The notes under the pieces are model-generated. The model saw only the letters and a program-made list of their open reading frames with translations, was not told where the DNA came from and ran no database searches. Below are positions 40,544 through 49,725 of a DNA stretch of 50,453 nt, one piece after another. Origin of the DNA: Prevotella sp. (GTDB taxonomy: Bacteria > Bacteroidota > Bacteroidia > Bacteroidales > Bacteroidaceae); the NCBI GenBank assembly GCA_017557405.1, contig JAFYYV010000015.1, forward strand, positions 1-50,453. The letters are read 5' to 3'. Numbering within the stretch: the first letter of the stretch is position 1; every line of letters starts with the position of its first letter. The position numbers and the translations under genes were made by a program.

Positions 40544-40575
40544 CAAAGTTACGCAGTTTTATCGACATGTGCAAA
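40544..40575 (-). promoter_or_regulatory. Promoter of tRNA-Pro
   Basis: Minus-strand TTTG (40572-40575), 20-base gap, TAACTTTG (40544-40551), 22 bases before the mature tRNA 5' end. Confidence 0.75.
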
Positions 40576-40632
40576 TTTTTGATACATTTTTTCTTTAAAA
40601 TTCGTTATATAACTGAATTGAAAGACCTATTA

Positions 40633-40664
40633 TTTGGCTATAACAGGAAAAATTCTTACCTTTG
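40633..40664 (+). promoter_or_regulatory. Promoter of aroA
   Basis: TTTG (40633-40636), 20-base gap, TACCTTTG (40657-40664). The start at 40710 leaves a leader of about 39 bases. Confidence 0.75.
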
Positions 40665-40709
40665 TACATCATTTATGAGATACGAGAACTGAACCATCAT
40701 AACAACGAC

Positions 40710-41960
40710 ATGCAATATATCATCAAAGCACCCCACCATATCAACACAAACATCAAACTGCCCGCTTCAAAAAGCATCAGCAACCGCGCACTCATTATCT
40801 ATGCGCAAACAGGTGGTACCGTAGTGCCACAAAACCTATCGGATTGCGACGACACCGAGGTCATCATCAACGCTTTGCGAGACATGCCCGAAGTGATTGA
40901 CATCAAGGCTGGAGGAACGGCAATGCGATTCATGACTGCCTATCTGGCGACCCTCAAAGGACACGAGCACGTCATCACTGGTACTGAGCGCATGCAACAT
41001 CGTCCTATCAGCGTACTTGTGAACGCTCTGCGCTATCTGGGAGCCGATATTGAATACGTGAACGAAGAAGGCTTCCCACCGCTCCGCATCAGAGGAAACG
41101 AACTGGAAGGCGGAGAGGTTGAGATGCTTGGAAGTGTCAGTTCGCAATTCATATCCGCTCTGTTGCTCATCGGTCCCAACTTGCGCCACGGCCTTGAACT
41201 GAAACTGAAAGGCGACATCATTTCAAGACCCTACATCGACCTGACATTGTGGATGATGAACGAATTTGGAGCCGACGCCAATTGGACTGCCAGCGACACG
41301 GTGACCGTGAAACCTCAGCCATACAAGCAGCGTGATTACCTGATTGAAAACGACTGGAGCGCGGCTTCCTATTGGTATGAAGCGATGGCTTTGTCAAGCA
41401 GCCTCGACTCGGAAATCACCCTATCAGGATTGATGGACGGCTCCATGCAAGGCGACTCTGTGGTGCGCTACCTATACACCATGCTTGGCGTCAAAACCAC
41501 TTTCGAATCGAAAGAACAGGGAGTGCCCACCACCATCACGTTGAAAAAGAACAGACGTGTGGTGCCACGACTCGACTATGATTTCGTGAATTCGCCCGAC
41601 CTCGCACAAGCGGTGATTGCGAGTTGTTGCGCATTGGGAATACCTTTTCACTTCAAAGGCTTGAGTACACTGAAAATCAAGGAAACCGACCGCATTGCCG
41701 CCTTGAAGACCGAACTACGCAAACTGGGATTTGTCGTCAAAGACCAAAATGGCGGCGAACTGATTTGGGACGGAGAACGTTGCACCCCCTCGATGGAAGC
41801 CATCGACACTTACGAAGACCATCGTATGGCCATGTCGTTCGCTCCGTTGGCACTCGTATTTGGCGAAATAGCCATCAACGACCCTGAAGTGGTGACGAAA
41901 TCGTATCCAAACTATTGGAACAACATGATTGCCGCAGGATTTGAAATTACAGAAATATGA
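40710..41960 (+). CDS. aroA: 3-phosphoshikimate 1-carboxyvinyltransferase (EPSP synthase)
   Basis: A 416-residue cytoplasmic shikimate-pathway enzyme joining PEP to shikimate-3-phosphate. Motifs: IKLPASKSISNRALI (phosphate binding), KAGGTAMRFMTAYLA, RPISVLVNALRYLGADI, and near the C-terminus LKIKETDRIAAL and YEDHRMAMSFAPLAL. The start at 40710 (MQYIIKAPHH) agrees with family N-termini and the promoter; an in-frame ATG-less extension to 40662 would begin at a TTG at the promoter itself. The stop overlaps the next gene by 4 bases (ATGA). Confidence 0.96.
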   Translation: MQYIIKAPHHINTNIKLPASKSISNRALIIYAQTGGTVVPQNLSDCDDTEVIINALRDMPEVIDIKAGGTAMRFMTAYLATLKGHEHVITGTERMQHRPISVLVNALRYLGADIEYVNEEGFPPLRIRGNELEGGEVEMLGSVSSQFISALLLIGPNLRHGLELKLKGDIISRPYIDLTLWMMNEFGADANWTASDTVTVKPQPYKQRDYLIENDWSAASYWYEAMALSSSLDSEITLSGLMDGSMQGDSVVRYLYTMLGVKTTFESKEQGVPTTITLKKNRRVVPRLDYDFVNSPDLAQAVIASCCALGIPFHFKGLSTLKIKETDRIAALKTELRKLGFVVKDQNGGELIWDGERCTPSMEAIDTYEDHRMAMSFAPLALVFGEIAINDPEVVTKSYPNYWNNMIAAGFEITEI

Positions 41961-42355
41961 GTTTCACGATTATCTCTATCATCGCCCTATTCGCCATTGG
42001 GGCCATCGCCTTCATCTTCACCGTATGGGGCAAGAAACCAGGTGAACCTATTGACAAGGTTGACGTGGTGCCTACCGACTGTTCAACATGTAATGGCGAC
42101 AACGCCAAATGCGAGCAGGAATGCATGATGGAAGCCGCAACGAAGCCTACTGAGTATTTCGATGATGAGGAACTCGACGACTTCATAGGTAGGGCAAGCG
42201 ACGATTATAACAACCAAGAGATTGAGCAGTTCGCCTATGTGATGCACACCATGCGACCCGAGGAAGTCAAAGCATGGGCACGAAGCTTGACATTGAGAGG
42301 AATCAACCTGCCCGACCCGTTGAAAGACGAATTCGTCATGCTCACGGAGGAATGA
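41957..42355 (+). CDS. Small membrane-anchored protein with a four-cysteine motif
   Basis: A 132-residue protein I cannot name. One N-terminal membrane helix (about 3-25) is followed by a Cys cluster C-x2-C-x6-C-x3-C (DCSTCNGDNAKCEQEC, about 49-64) and an acidic helical domain with DDEELDDFIGRASDDYNNQ and MRPEEVKAWARSLTLRGI. The start overlaps the aroA stop by 4 bases, so it is translationally coupled. The cysteines could bind a metal or form disulfides depending on topology. No signal of enzymatic activity. Confidence 0.8.
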   Translation: MSFTIISIIALFAIGAIAFIFTVWGKKPGEPIDKVDVVPTDCSTCNGDNAKCEQECMMEAATKPTEYFDDEELDDFIGRASDDYNNQEIEQFAYVMHTMRPEEVKAWARSLTLRGINLPDPLKDEFVMLTEE

Positions 42356-42421
42356 CTCGTGGAAAAAACTGAGGAATAAGAAATAAAACCTAAATAACAA
42401 ATTCTAAACTCACATCACGTT

Positions 42422-44437
42422 ATGAACAAACGTATAGTCGTGGCTGCCTTCATGATGGCAGCATCTATGGGTCTTTACGCCCAGAAAAGCATGACCGCAC
42501 CTGCTGGCGGAAAGGCCATTAGTGATGAACTTATCGGCATCTTCTTCGAAGACATCAGTAGCGCCGCCGACGGTGGTCTCTATGCCGAACTTGTGCAGAA
42601 TGGCTCCTTCGAATACTCTCCCGCTGAGCGCGATGGATGGGGTCCTGGTACCGCTTGGAAGCAAGTGCGACCTGGCCACTCGTTGGGCACCATGCAGGTT
42701 CGCATGGACAATCCGCTGAACGAGAACAATCCCACCTACATACGCTTACACACTGAGCGCGTGAAGGAGTATTACGACTACAAGGGTTGGAAAGGCTATG
42801 GCCTGCAGAACGACGGCTTTGACGGTATCTCGGTAAAGGCTGGCGCGAAGTACGACTTCTCAGTATTCCTCCGCAACGTGACAGGTGTGGGCAAATTGGT
42901 GCGCGTGGTGCTGGCAAAGCCCGGACAAGGCTGGGGTGCTGAACCCACGGTGCTAGCCGAAACCAATTTCGACGTACACAACACATCGTGGCAGAAGTAC
43001 AAAGCAGAGCTCACTCCCACGGAGGATTGCAAAAATGCCAACCTTCAGATTCTGGTGCTCAACACGGGCGATTTGGACATTGACCAAGTTTCACTCATGC
43101 CGCAGGACACTTACAAGGGACACGGATTGCGCAAAGACCTTGCTCAGGCACTTGCCGACCTGCAACCCAAATTCATGCGCTTCCCAGGTGGATGCGTCGT
43201 TCACGGTGGTGGTGACGGTTTCTGGGATACCTATCGTTGGAAGACAACTATCGGTCCGAAAGAACAGCGCAAGAGCTTGAAGAACACGTGGGGTTACCAC
43301 CAGTCTATGGGATTGGGTTACTATGAATACTTCCAGTTCTGCGAAGACCTCGGTATGCAGCCCCTGCCCATCCTGCCTTGTGGAGTTTCTTGTCAAGGAA
43401 CCAATGGAGGTTGGGGAATGCGCGGACAAGCCCAGGATGTTGTTCCTATGGAGGAGATGGACGAGTGGGTTAACGAGGCTCTTGATCTCATAGAGTGGGC
43501 CAATGGCGACCCTGCCACTTCGAAGTGGGCGAAGATGAGAGCCGATGCCGGCCACCCGAAACCCTTCAACTTGAAGTATCTGGGATTGGGCAACGAAGAG
43601 CGCATCTCACCTGAATTCTGCGAGCGTTTCACTGTCATATACAATAAGGTACGTGAGAAGTACCCTGATATTGTCATCGTGGGTACTGCCGGTCCTGGTT
43701 CACATCCCGGCAACGATGACCTGAAGAATGGTTGGGAGCTGGCCGAGAAACTCAACATGCCCATCATTGACGAGCACTACTACGAGCCGAACAGCTACTT
43801 CTTGAACAAGCGCCAATACGACAGCTACCCACGCGACCGTAAGACGAAGGTGTATCTTGGTGAATATGCCGCCAAAGACAAGAAGCTCATCGATGCTCTC
43901 GCCGAGGGACTCTATCTGCTTCATGTGGAGCGCAATGGCGACATTGTCTGCATGACGAGCTATGCACCTCTCTTCGCTCGCAAGAACGCCACCAACTGGA
44001 ATCCCGACCTTATTTATTTCGACAACGAAAAGCCCTTCCTCACCTGCAGCTACTACGTACAGCAGATGTTCGGACAGTCGGCCGGACAATACTATTATGG
44101 CGATTGTGTGACCTTCGAGGGCGATGCCGCTGGTGTTTGCCAACCCATCGAGAATGTGCACTATGGTCAGTCGGTCGTCCTCAACGTGAAGACACGCAAG
44201 CTTTATGTGAAACTCTGTAACGCTGATGCTGAGGCCAAGAAGGCAACGGTGAACCTCTCGCGTTTCAAGAGCATGAAGAAGATGGCACAAAAGACCATCC
44301 TCACAGGTCAACCCAACGATGAGAACAACTTCGACCAACAGCCCATTGCTCCAAAGACGGAGACCATCAAGGCACAAAAGAAGATGAACGTCGAACTTCC
44401 TCCTTATTCGTTCACGATGTTCACCTACGACCTGTAA
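42422..44437 (+). CDS. Secreted GH51 alpha-L-arabinofuranosidase
   Basis: A 671-residue exported glycosidase. The signal peptide starts MNKRIVVAAFMMAASMGLYA. A CBM4/9-like N-terminal jellyroll (about 65-225) precedes the GH51 barrel: FMRFPGGCVVHGGG, acid/base Glu in YLGLGNEERIS and nucleophile Glu in VYLGEYAAKDKK. A C-terminal beta-sandwich ends in LPPYSFTMFTYDL. The domain layout is that of GH51 enzymes removing arabinose side chains from arabinan or arabinoxylan. It would complement the xylosidases at 5563-18396 but sits far from them. It is 66 bases after the small membrane protein, without an obvious promoter; a terminator follows. Confidence 0.93.
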   Translation: MNKRIVVAAFMMAASMGLYAQKSMTAPAGGKAISDELIGIFFEDISSAADGGLYAELVQNGSFEYSPAERDGWGPGTAWKQVRPGHSLGTMQVRMDNPLNENNPTYIRLHTERVKEYYDYKGWKGYGLQNDGFDGISVKAGAKYDFSVFLRNVTGVGKLVRVVLAKPGQGWGAEPTVLAETNFDVHNTSWQKYKAELTPTEDCKNANLQILVLNTGDLDIDQVSLMPQDTYKGHGLRKDLAQALADLQPKFMRFPGGCVVHGGGDGFWDTYRWKTTIGPKEQRKSLKNTWGYHQSMGLGYYEYFQFCEDLGMQPLPILPCGVSCQGTNGGWGMRGQAQDVVPMEEMDEWVNEALDLIEWANGDPATSKWAKMRADAGHPKPFNLKYLGLGNEERISPEFCERFTVIYNKVREKYPDIVIVGTAGPGSHPGNDDLKNGWELAEKLNMPIIDEHYYEPNSYFLNKRQYDSYPRDRKTKVYLGEYAAKDKKLIDALAEGLYLLHVERNGDIVCMTSYAPLFARKNATNWNPDLIYFDNEKPFLTCSYYVQQMFGQSAGQYYYGDCVTFEGDAAGVCQPIENVHYGQSVVLNVKTRKLYVKLCNADAEAKKATVNLSRFKSMKKMAQKTILTGQPNDENNFDQQPIAPKTETIKAQKKMNVELPPYSFTMFTYDL

Positions 44438-44467
44438 ACCTCGACTTCATTGTTGAAACAAATATAG

Positions 44468-44503
44468 AGTGGTGCTCCTCATTTGAAGAGTGCCACTTTT
44501 TTT
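44468..44503 (+). terminator. Intrinsic terminator after GH51
   Basis: Stem AGTGGTGCTC with GAGTGCCACT (two G-U pairs) is followed by seven T. Confidence 0.85.
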
Positions 44504-44656
44504 AGATAAGGAGATAAAAGAAAATAGATAAAAAGATAGAAATAAAGGGGCTACGCAATAAAAACGATGAGAGAAACGTTATATAGAAAACTAAAGAATT
44601 TAAAAAATATAGAATTAAAAAAGGCATAAAGGATTAAACAGAGGAAGACCATAAAG

Positions 44657-47600
44657 TTGCTCTTGCTGCTGATTCTGACAGGATTGGTGGCAGGATGTTC
44701 TACACATAAGAACACCGCCAACAGCCGTTGGTGGCACTCGTTCAATGCCCGTTATAACACGTATTATAACGGCACATTAGCGTATATCGACGGCTCGTTG
44801 GAAAAGGAGAATGGCAATAAGGACAACTTCACGGAAATCCTACCCCTCTACACCGTCGGCAACAAACAAAGCAAGGAGATCGGAAAGGGCAACTTCGACA
44901 AAGCCATAGAGAAATGTCAGAAGGCCATTAAGCTACATAGCATCAAGCAACGACCTGAATGGACAAAGAAACGCCGCAAGACAGAGCGCGATTTGGAATG
45001 GCTGAGCCGCAAGGAGTATAACCCATTCTTGTGGAAGGCGTGGATGCTCATGGGACGCTCGCAATTCCACAAGGGTGCGTTCGACGATGCCGCCTCCACC
45101 TTCTCCTACATGAGTCGCCTCTACCAGACACAACCTGCCATTTATGGTCGTGCTCGCGCCTGGCTTGCCAAATGCTACATCGAGCAAGATTGGATCTATG
45201 ACGCCGAGGATGTGATTCGCAATATGTCGCGCGACTCTATCCACTGGCGGGCGCAAAAAGAATGGAACTACACCTATGCCGACTACTACATCCACACGGG
45301 TGACTACGAAAAGGCAGTTCCCTACCTACGGAGTGTCATCAAACAAGAGATGCGCAAGAAGCAGAAGGCTCGCGAGTATTATTTGTTGGGACAGTTGGAG
45401 GCGCACTTAGGACATAAGGAAGCCGCTTACAAGGCTTTCAAGAAAGTCATCAGTCAGAACCCACCTTACGAGATTGAGTTCAATGCCCGCATCGCGATGA
45501 CCGAGGTGATGGCTGCTGGTCAGTGGAAGCAGATGATTGGAAGGCTGAAGCGAATGGCGATGTCCGACAACAACAAGGATTATCTGGATCAGGTGTACTA
45601 CGCCATCGGAAACATCTACCTTGCCCAACGAGACACCGCGAGTGCCATTGCCAACTACGAGAAAGGCAATGAAAAGGCTACTCGCAACGGCATAGAGAAG
45701 GGTGTGCTGCTGCTGAAACTCGGCGACATCTATTGGCAGAAGGAGAAGTTCAACGACGCCCAGCGCTGCTATGGAGAGGCCATCGGACTGCTCGACAAGG
45801 AACGCGAGGACTACAAGGAACTTTCGCAACGTTCGAAGGTGCTCGACGAGCTAGTACCCTATACCGATGCTGTCTATCTGCAAGACTCGTTGCAAGCGCT
45901 CGCCAAGATGAGCGAGAAAGATCGTAATGCCGCTATTGACCGCGTCATTGAGGCGTTGAAGAAGAAAGAGAAAGAGGAGAAACGAAAGGAAGACGAGGCG
46001 AAGGCTCAACAAACCATGCAACGCAATGGTGCCACTGGAAACCGTGTCAACACCAACCAGCAGACGGCGAACAACAACCAACAGCAAGGTGGAAAATGGT
46101 ACTTCTACAACACATTGGCCATCCAGCAAGGAAAGATTGCGTTTGAGAAACAATGGGGCAAGCGTGAGAATGTGGACAACTGGCGGCGCATCAACAAGAC
46201 CGTCGTAGCAGGATTGGGTGAAGACGGTATGGGCGAACTGACCGAGGAGATGCGCGACTCCATTGCCCGTGCCGAGGCCATTGCCGACTCGTTGGCACAG
46301 GTGACCGACAGTGCCCAGAACGACCCCCACAAGCGTGAATATTATCTGGCTCAGATTCCTTTCACCGAAGATCAAGTGGCATCGAGTAACCTCATCATAC
46401 AAGACGGATTGTTCAACTCGGGTGTCATCTTCAAAGACAAGCTCGACAACCTACCCTTGTCGGAAAAAGCCTTGCGCAGGCTCATTGACAACTTCCCCGA
46501 GTTCGAGCAGATGGCCGACGTATATTACCATTTGTTCCTGCTCTACTCACGTCTGGGACGACCAGACATAGCCGACAGTTATGTGCAAAAATTGAAGGAT
46601 AACTATCCTGACAACCAATGGACCACCATACTGACCGATCCTTATTTCACGGAGAACGCACAGTTTGGCAAGCAGATAGAAGACTCGCTTTATGGAGCCA
46701 CCTACGACGCTTTCAAAGCCGACCGCTTCGGTGAGGTAAGGGGCAACGTCCACATATCTGAGACCCGTTTCCCATTGGGTGCAAACCGCGACAAGTTCAT
46801 CTTCATCAGTGGATTGAGCAAACTCAACGACGGAAATGGCGATGGATGTTTGGCCGACATGAAACTGCTGGTTGAGAAGTTCCCGCAGAGCAAGTTGGCA
46901 GAGATGGCGGGCATGATTGTCAATGGTGTGAAAGAAGGACGCCGCCTGCACGGTGGAAAATTCGACCTGGGTGATGTGTGGAGCCGCCGAAGTGTCGTGT
47001 TGAGCGACAGCGATTCCATTGCCGCACGCCAGTTGTCGCCCGACCCGAATGCCAACTTCATCTTCATGATTGCCTACGAACCCGACTCGGTGGACGAGAA
47101 CAAACTGCTCTTCGAGTTGGCACGCTACAACTTCACGAGCTACATGGTGCGCAACTTCGACATCACCATCGACGATGTCGAGGGACTCAGTCGCATGCAG
47201 GTATCGGGCTTCCGCAATTTCGACGAGGCTCTGCAATACGCTCGCCAGCTCTATCAGCAAGAAAACATCGTGGAGCGGTTGGGGAAGAGTAGGACCATCA
47301 TTGTGAGCGAACAAAACCTGCCGTTGTTGGGTCAGCAATTCAGTTACGAGGACTATCAAGAGTTCTACGACGAGCATTTCGCCCCGTTGAAGATAAGCAC
47401 TGCTCCCCTACTCTCTGAGCCTGCCGAGATTGGCTATGAGAAAGAGCCCGACCTCATCCAACCTTCAAGTGGCGAAGATGAAGAGGAAGAAGGTGAAGAG
47501 GGAACAACCAACGAACCTGAGTCCGACAACTTCTTGATTGAAGACGCCAACAACCAGAAGGCTGTTGAGGAAGACAATAATTTCACGATTGAAGATACTA

Positions 47601-48007
47601 ACACCCAACAGCCGACTCAGCAAGTTGACGACAATAATATCACTATTGAGGATGTTAACACCCAACAGCCAACACCCATCACCCAAGTTGATGACAACAA
47701 CTTCGTGATAGAAGACGACAACAAACAACAAGAAGATAACGACAATAATTTCATCATCGAAGACACGAACACCCAACAGCCAACCAACAACCAGGTTGAC
47801 GACAATAACTTCGTGATAGAAGACGAAGACAAGCAACAGGAGGATGACGACAACATCATCATCGACGATGACTCGCAATCCAATTCCAACAACCAACAAG
47901 AAGACGATGAGGTCATCTCTTTCGACGATGATGACGTTCCACCATCCAACCAAAAGGAGGACGCCACCGAACTCGAAGATGAGTATTTCGACCTTGACGG
48001 CTTCTAA
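44657..48007 (+). CDS. porW: Type IX secretion TPR lipoprotein PorW/SprE
   Basis: A ~1116-residue outer-membrane-type lipoprotein. The lipobox is in LTGLVAGCSTHK. The segment WWHSFNARYNTYYNGTLAYIDG matches the start of PorW/SprE. Several TPR helices run through about 70-420 and 640-900, with a Gln/Asn-rich linker near 450-475. The last ~180 residues are an acidic, degenerate tandem repeat of DNNFxIEDxNTQQPT-like units. PorW/SprE is needed for type IX secretion and gliding in other Bacteroidota; porX follows directly. There is no ATG at the start: 44657 is TTG, which would lose the basic N-region, while an ATT at 44633 gives MKQRKTIKLLLLLILTG, a better lipoprotein signal. The coordinate given is the conservative start. 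Confidence 0.88.
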   Translation: MLLLLILTGLVAGCSTHKNTANSRWWHSFNARYNTYYNGTLAYIDGSLEKENGNKDNFTEILPLYTVGNKQSKEIGKGNFDKAIEKCQKAIKLHSIKQRPEWTKKRRKTERDLEWLSRKEYNPFLWKAWMLMGRSQFHKGAFDDAASTFSYMSRLYQTQPAIYGRARAWLAKCYIEQDWIYDAEDVIRNMSRDSIHWRAQKEWNYTYADYYIHTGDYEKAVPYLRSVIKQEMRKKQKAREYYLLGQLEAHLGHKEAAYKAFKKVISQNPPYEIEFNARIAMTEVMAAGQWKQMIGRLKRMAMSDNNKDYLDQVYYAIGNIYLAQRDTASAIANYEKGNEKATRNGIEKGVLLLKLGDIYWQKEKFNDAQRCYGEAIGLLDKEREDYKELSQRSKVLDELVPYTDAVYLQDSLQALAKMSEKDRNAAIDRVIEALKKKEKEEKRKEDEAKAQQTMQRNGATGNRVNTNQQTANNNQQQGGKWYFYNTLAIQQGKIAFEKQWGKRENVDNWRRINKTVVAGLGEDGMGELTEEMRDSIARAEAIADSLAQVTDSAQNDPHKREYYLAQIPFTEDQVASSNLIIQDGLFNSGVIFKDKLDNLPLSEKALRRLIDNFPEFEQMADVYYHLFLLYSRLGRPDIADSYVQKLKDNYPDNQWTTILTDPYFTENAQFGKQIEDSLYGATYDAFKADRFGEVRGNVHISETRFPLGANRDKFIFISGLSKLNDGNGDGCLADMKLLVEKFPQSKLAEMAGMIVNGVKEGRRLHGGKFDLGDVWSRRSVVLSDSDSIAARQLSPDPNANFIFMIAYEPDSVDENKLLFELARYNFTSYMVRNFDITIDDVEGLSRMQVSGFRNFDEALQYARQLYQQENIVERLGKSRTIIVSEQNLPLLGQQFSYEDYQEFYDEHFAPLKISTAPLLSEPAEIGYEKEPDLIQPSSGEDEEEEGEEGTTNEPESDNFLIEDANNQKAVEEDNNFTIEDTNTQQPTQQVDDNNITIEDVNTQQPTPITQVDDNNFVIEDDNKQQEDNDNNFIIEDTNTQQPTNNQVDDNNFVIEDEDKQQEDDDNIIIDDDSQSNSNNQQEDDEVISFDDDDVPPSNQKEDATELEDEYFDLDGF
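47600..47795 (+). repeat. Heptanucleotide tracts within the acidic C-terminal repeats of porW
   Basis: AACACCCAACAGCC-type words occur at about 47600-47621, 47657-47689 and 47768-47795. Each encodes NTQQPT within a protein repeat of the form NNxxIEDxNTQQPTxQVDD. DNA words match the tract in the GH3 gene. Confidence 0.75.
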
Positions 48008-48040
48008 GTCTCACCCGTCCACAAGTTTTCAGTGGAATAT

Positions 48041-48071
48041 TTTGCCGTTGCGTTTTTTTTGATTATCTTTG
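48041..48071 (+). promoter_or_regulatory. Promoter of porX
   Basis: TTTG (48041-48044), 19-base gap, TATCTTTG (48064-48071). It lies after the porW stop, so porX can be expressed separately; ATG at 48099. Confidence 0.72.
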
Positions 48072-48098
48072 TTGGCGAAAGAAGAAAGGCAAGCAAAG

Positions 48099-49658
48099 AT
48101 GACGAACGGATTGATTCTTTGGGTCGATGACGAGATTGAACTGCTGAAGGCCCACATCATTTTTTTAGAGAAGAAAGGCTACGAGGTGGTTACCGTGAGC
48201 AACGGCAACGATGCCATCGAGGAATGTGCCCAACGCACGTTCGACCTCATCATGCTCGACGAGATGATGCCAGGTCTGACGGGGTTGGAGACCCTTCAGC
48301 GCATCAAGGAAATCTCGCCCGCCACACCCGTTGTGATGTGCACGAAGAGTGAGGAGGAGAACATCATGGATCAAGCCATCGGTTCGAAAATCGCCGACTA
48401 TCTCATCAAGCCTGTCACCCCCACGCAGATCCTGCTGACGCTGAAGAAGAACATCCATCGCAAAGAGATTGTAGCGGAAGTCACACAGAGCGGTTATCAG
48501 CAGAACTTCATGGACATCTCGATGCAAATCAGCGATTGCAAGACGTTCGACGACTGGGTGCAGGTTTACAAACGATTGGTGCATTGGGAATTGGAATTGA
48601 GCAGTGCCGACAGTTCGATGACAGAGATTCTAGCCACGCAGAAAGAAGAGGCAAACATCGGTTTCGCGAAGTTCATCAAGCAGAACTACATGGAGTGGAT
48701 TGAGGATAGAGGCAAGAAAACAGACGCTCCTCTTCTATCCCCCGACGTGTTCAAGCGGAAGGTGTTCCCCATGCTCAGCGCTGGCGAAAAGGTGTTCCTC
48801 ATCGTCATCGATAACTTCCGTTACGACCAATGGCGAATCATTGCACCCGAAATCAACGACCTCTTCGACATCGACGAGGGGCTCTACATGAGTATTCTCC
48901 CCACAGCCACTCAATACGCTCGCAACGCCATCTTCAGCGGTCTCATGCCCGACCAGATAGCTCGCATGTTCCCCGACCTATGGGTGGACGAAGACGAGGA
49001 AGAGGGCAAGAATCTGAACGAAGGACCGCTTATCGGCACACAGATAGAACGGTTCCGTCGCCACGATGTATATTCCTACAACAAAATCAACAACTCCACC
49101 GACGCCGAACGTTTCCTGGGGCAGTTGAACACGCTGAAGCAGAATGGGTTGAACGTGGTGGTGTTCAACTTCATCGACATGCTCTCACATGCTCGCACAG
49201 AGTCGAAGATGGTGCGCGAGCTGGCCAACAACGAGTCGGCCTACCGGAGCATCACGCTCTCGTGGTTCCGCCATTCAGCGATGGCCGAGGTGCTCAGGGC
49301 ATTGGCGCAAACCGACTTCAAGGTCATCATCACCACCGACCACGGTAGCATACGAGCCTCGAAGCCCATCAAAATCATCGGCGACCGCAATACCAACACC
49401 AACCTGCGCTACAAGCTCGGCAAGAACCTGAGCTACAACCCCAAAGAGGTGTTCGTCATCAAAGACCCCGCACGGGCTCAGCTGCCCTCGCCCAACCTAT
49501 CGACGAGTTATGTCTTTGCTACAGGCGACTCCTTCTTCGCCTATCCCAACAACTACAACTATTATGTCTCCTACTATCGCGACACCTTCCAGCATGGTGG
49601 CATCTCAATGGAAGAGATGATCATACCCATCGTTACCCTCACATCGAGAAAGCGATGA
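48099..49658 (+). CDS. porX: Type IX secretion response regulator PorX
   Basis: A 519-residue two-domain regulator. The N-terminal receiver has the acidic pair in LWVDDE, the phospho-acceptor Asp in FDLIMLDEMMPGLTG, Thr in VMCTKSEEE and Lys in YLIKPVTP. The C-terminal domain is of the PglZ/alkaline phosphatase superfamily, with VIDNFRYDQW and ITTDHGSIRA as metal-binding blocks. PorX together with the sensor PorY controls type IX secretion genes in Porphyromonas gingivalis, and the C-terminal domain has been described as a zinc phosphodiesterase acting on signalling oligonucleotides. No porY is in the window. It lies after porW and before tsaE. Start 48099 is chosen over a TTG at 48069 that lies inside the promoter. 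Confidence 0.95.
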   Translation: MTNGLILWVDDEIELLKAHIIFLEKKGYEVVTVSNGNDAIEECAQRTFDLIMLDEMMPGLTGLETLQRIKEISPATPVVMCTKSEEENIMDQAIGSKIADYLIKPVTPTQILLTLKKNIHRKEIVAEVTQSGYQQNFMDISMQISDCKTFDDWVQVYKRLVHWELELSSADSSMTEILATQKEEANIGFAKFIKQNYMEWIEDRGKKTDAPLLSPDVFKRKVFPMLSAGEKVFLIVIDNFRYDQWRIIAPEINDLFDIDEGLYMSILPTATQYARNAIFSGLMPDQIARMFPDLWVDEDEEEGKNLNEGPLIGTQIERFRRHDVYSYNKINNSTDAERFLGQLNTLKQNGLNVVVFNFIDMLSHARTESKMVRELANNESAYRSITLSWFRHSAMAEVLRALAQTDFKVIITTDHGSIRASKPIKIIGDRNTNTNLRYKLGKNLSYNPKEVFVIKDPARAQLPSPNLSTSYVFATGDSFFAYPNNYNYYVSYYRDTFQHGGISMEEMIIPIVTLTSRKR

Positions 49659-49679
49659 TTCTTAAGTTATGAATTAGGA

Positions 49680-49722
49680 GTTACGAGTTACGAGAATGTT
49701 CAATGGTCAATCTTCAATGTTC
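49680..49722. repeat. Short tandem tracts between porX and tsaE (AGTTACG, TTCAATG families)
   Basis: AGTTACG appears twice in tandem, then TTCAATG, GTCAATC and TTCAATG at 7-base spacing. The tract ends four bases before the tsaE ATG at 49726 and could extend the frame of tsaE upstream without being part of the protein. Confidence 0.7.
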
Positions 49723-49725
49723 GAA

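Noticed and set aside
48069-48098. TTG start for porX ten codons upstream
   Set aside because: The codon overlaps the TATCTTTG promoter element; the receiver domain starts properly from 48099.
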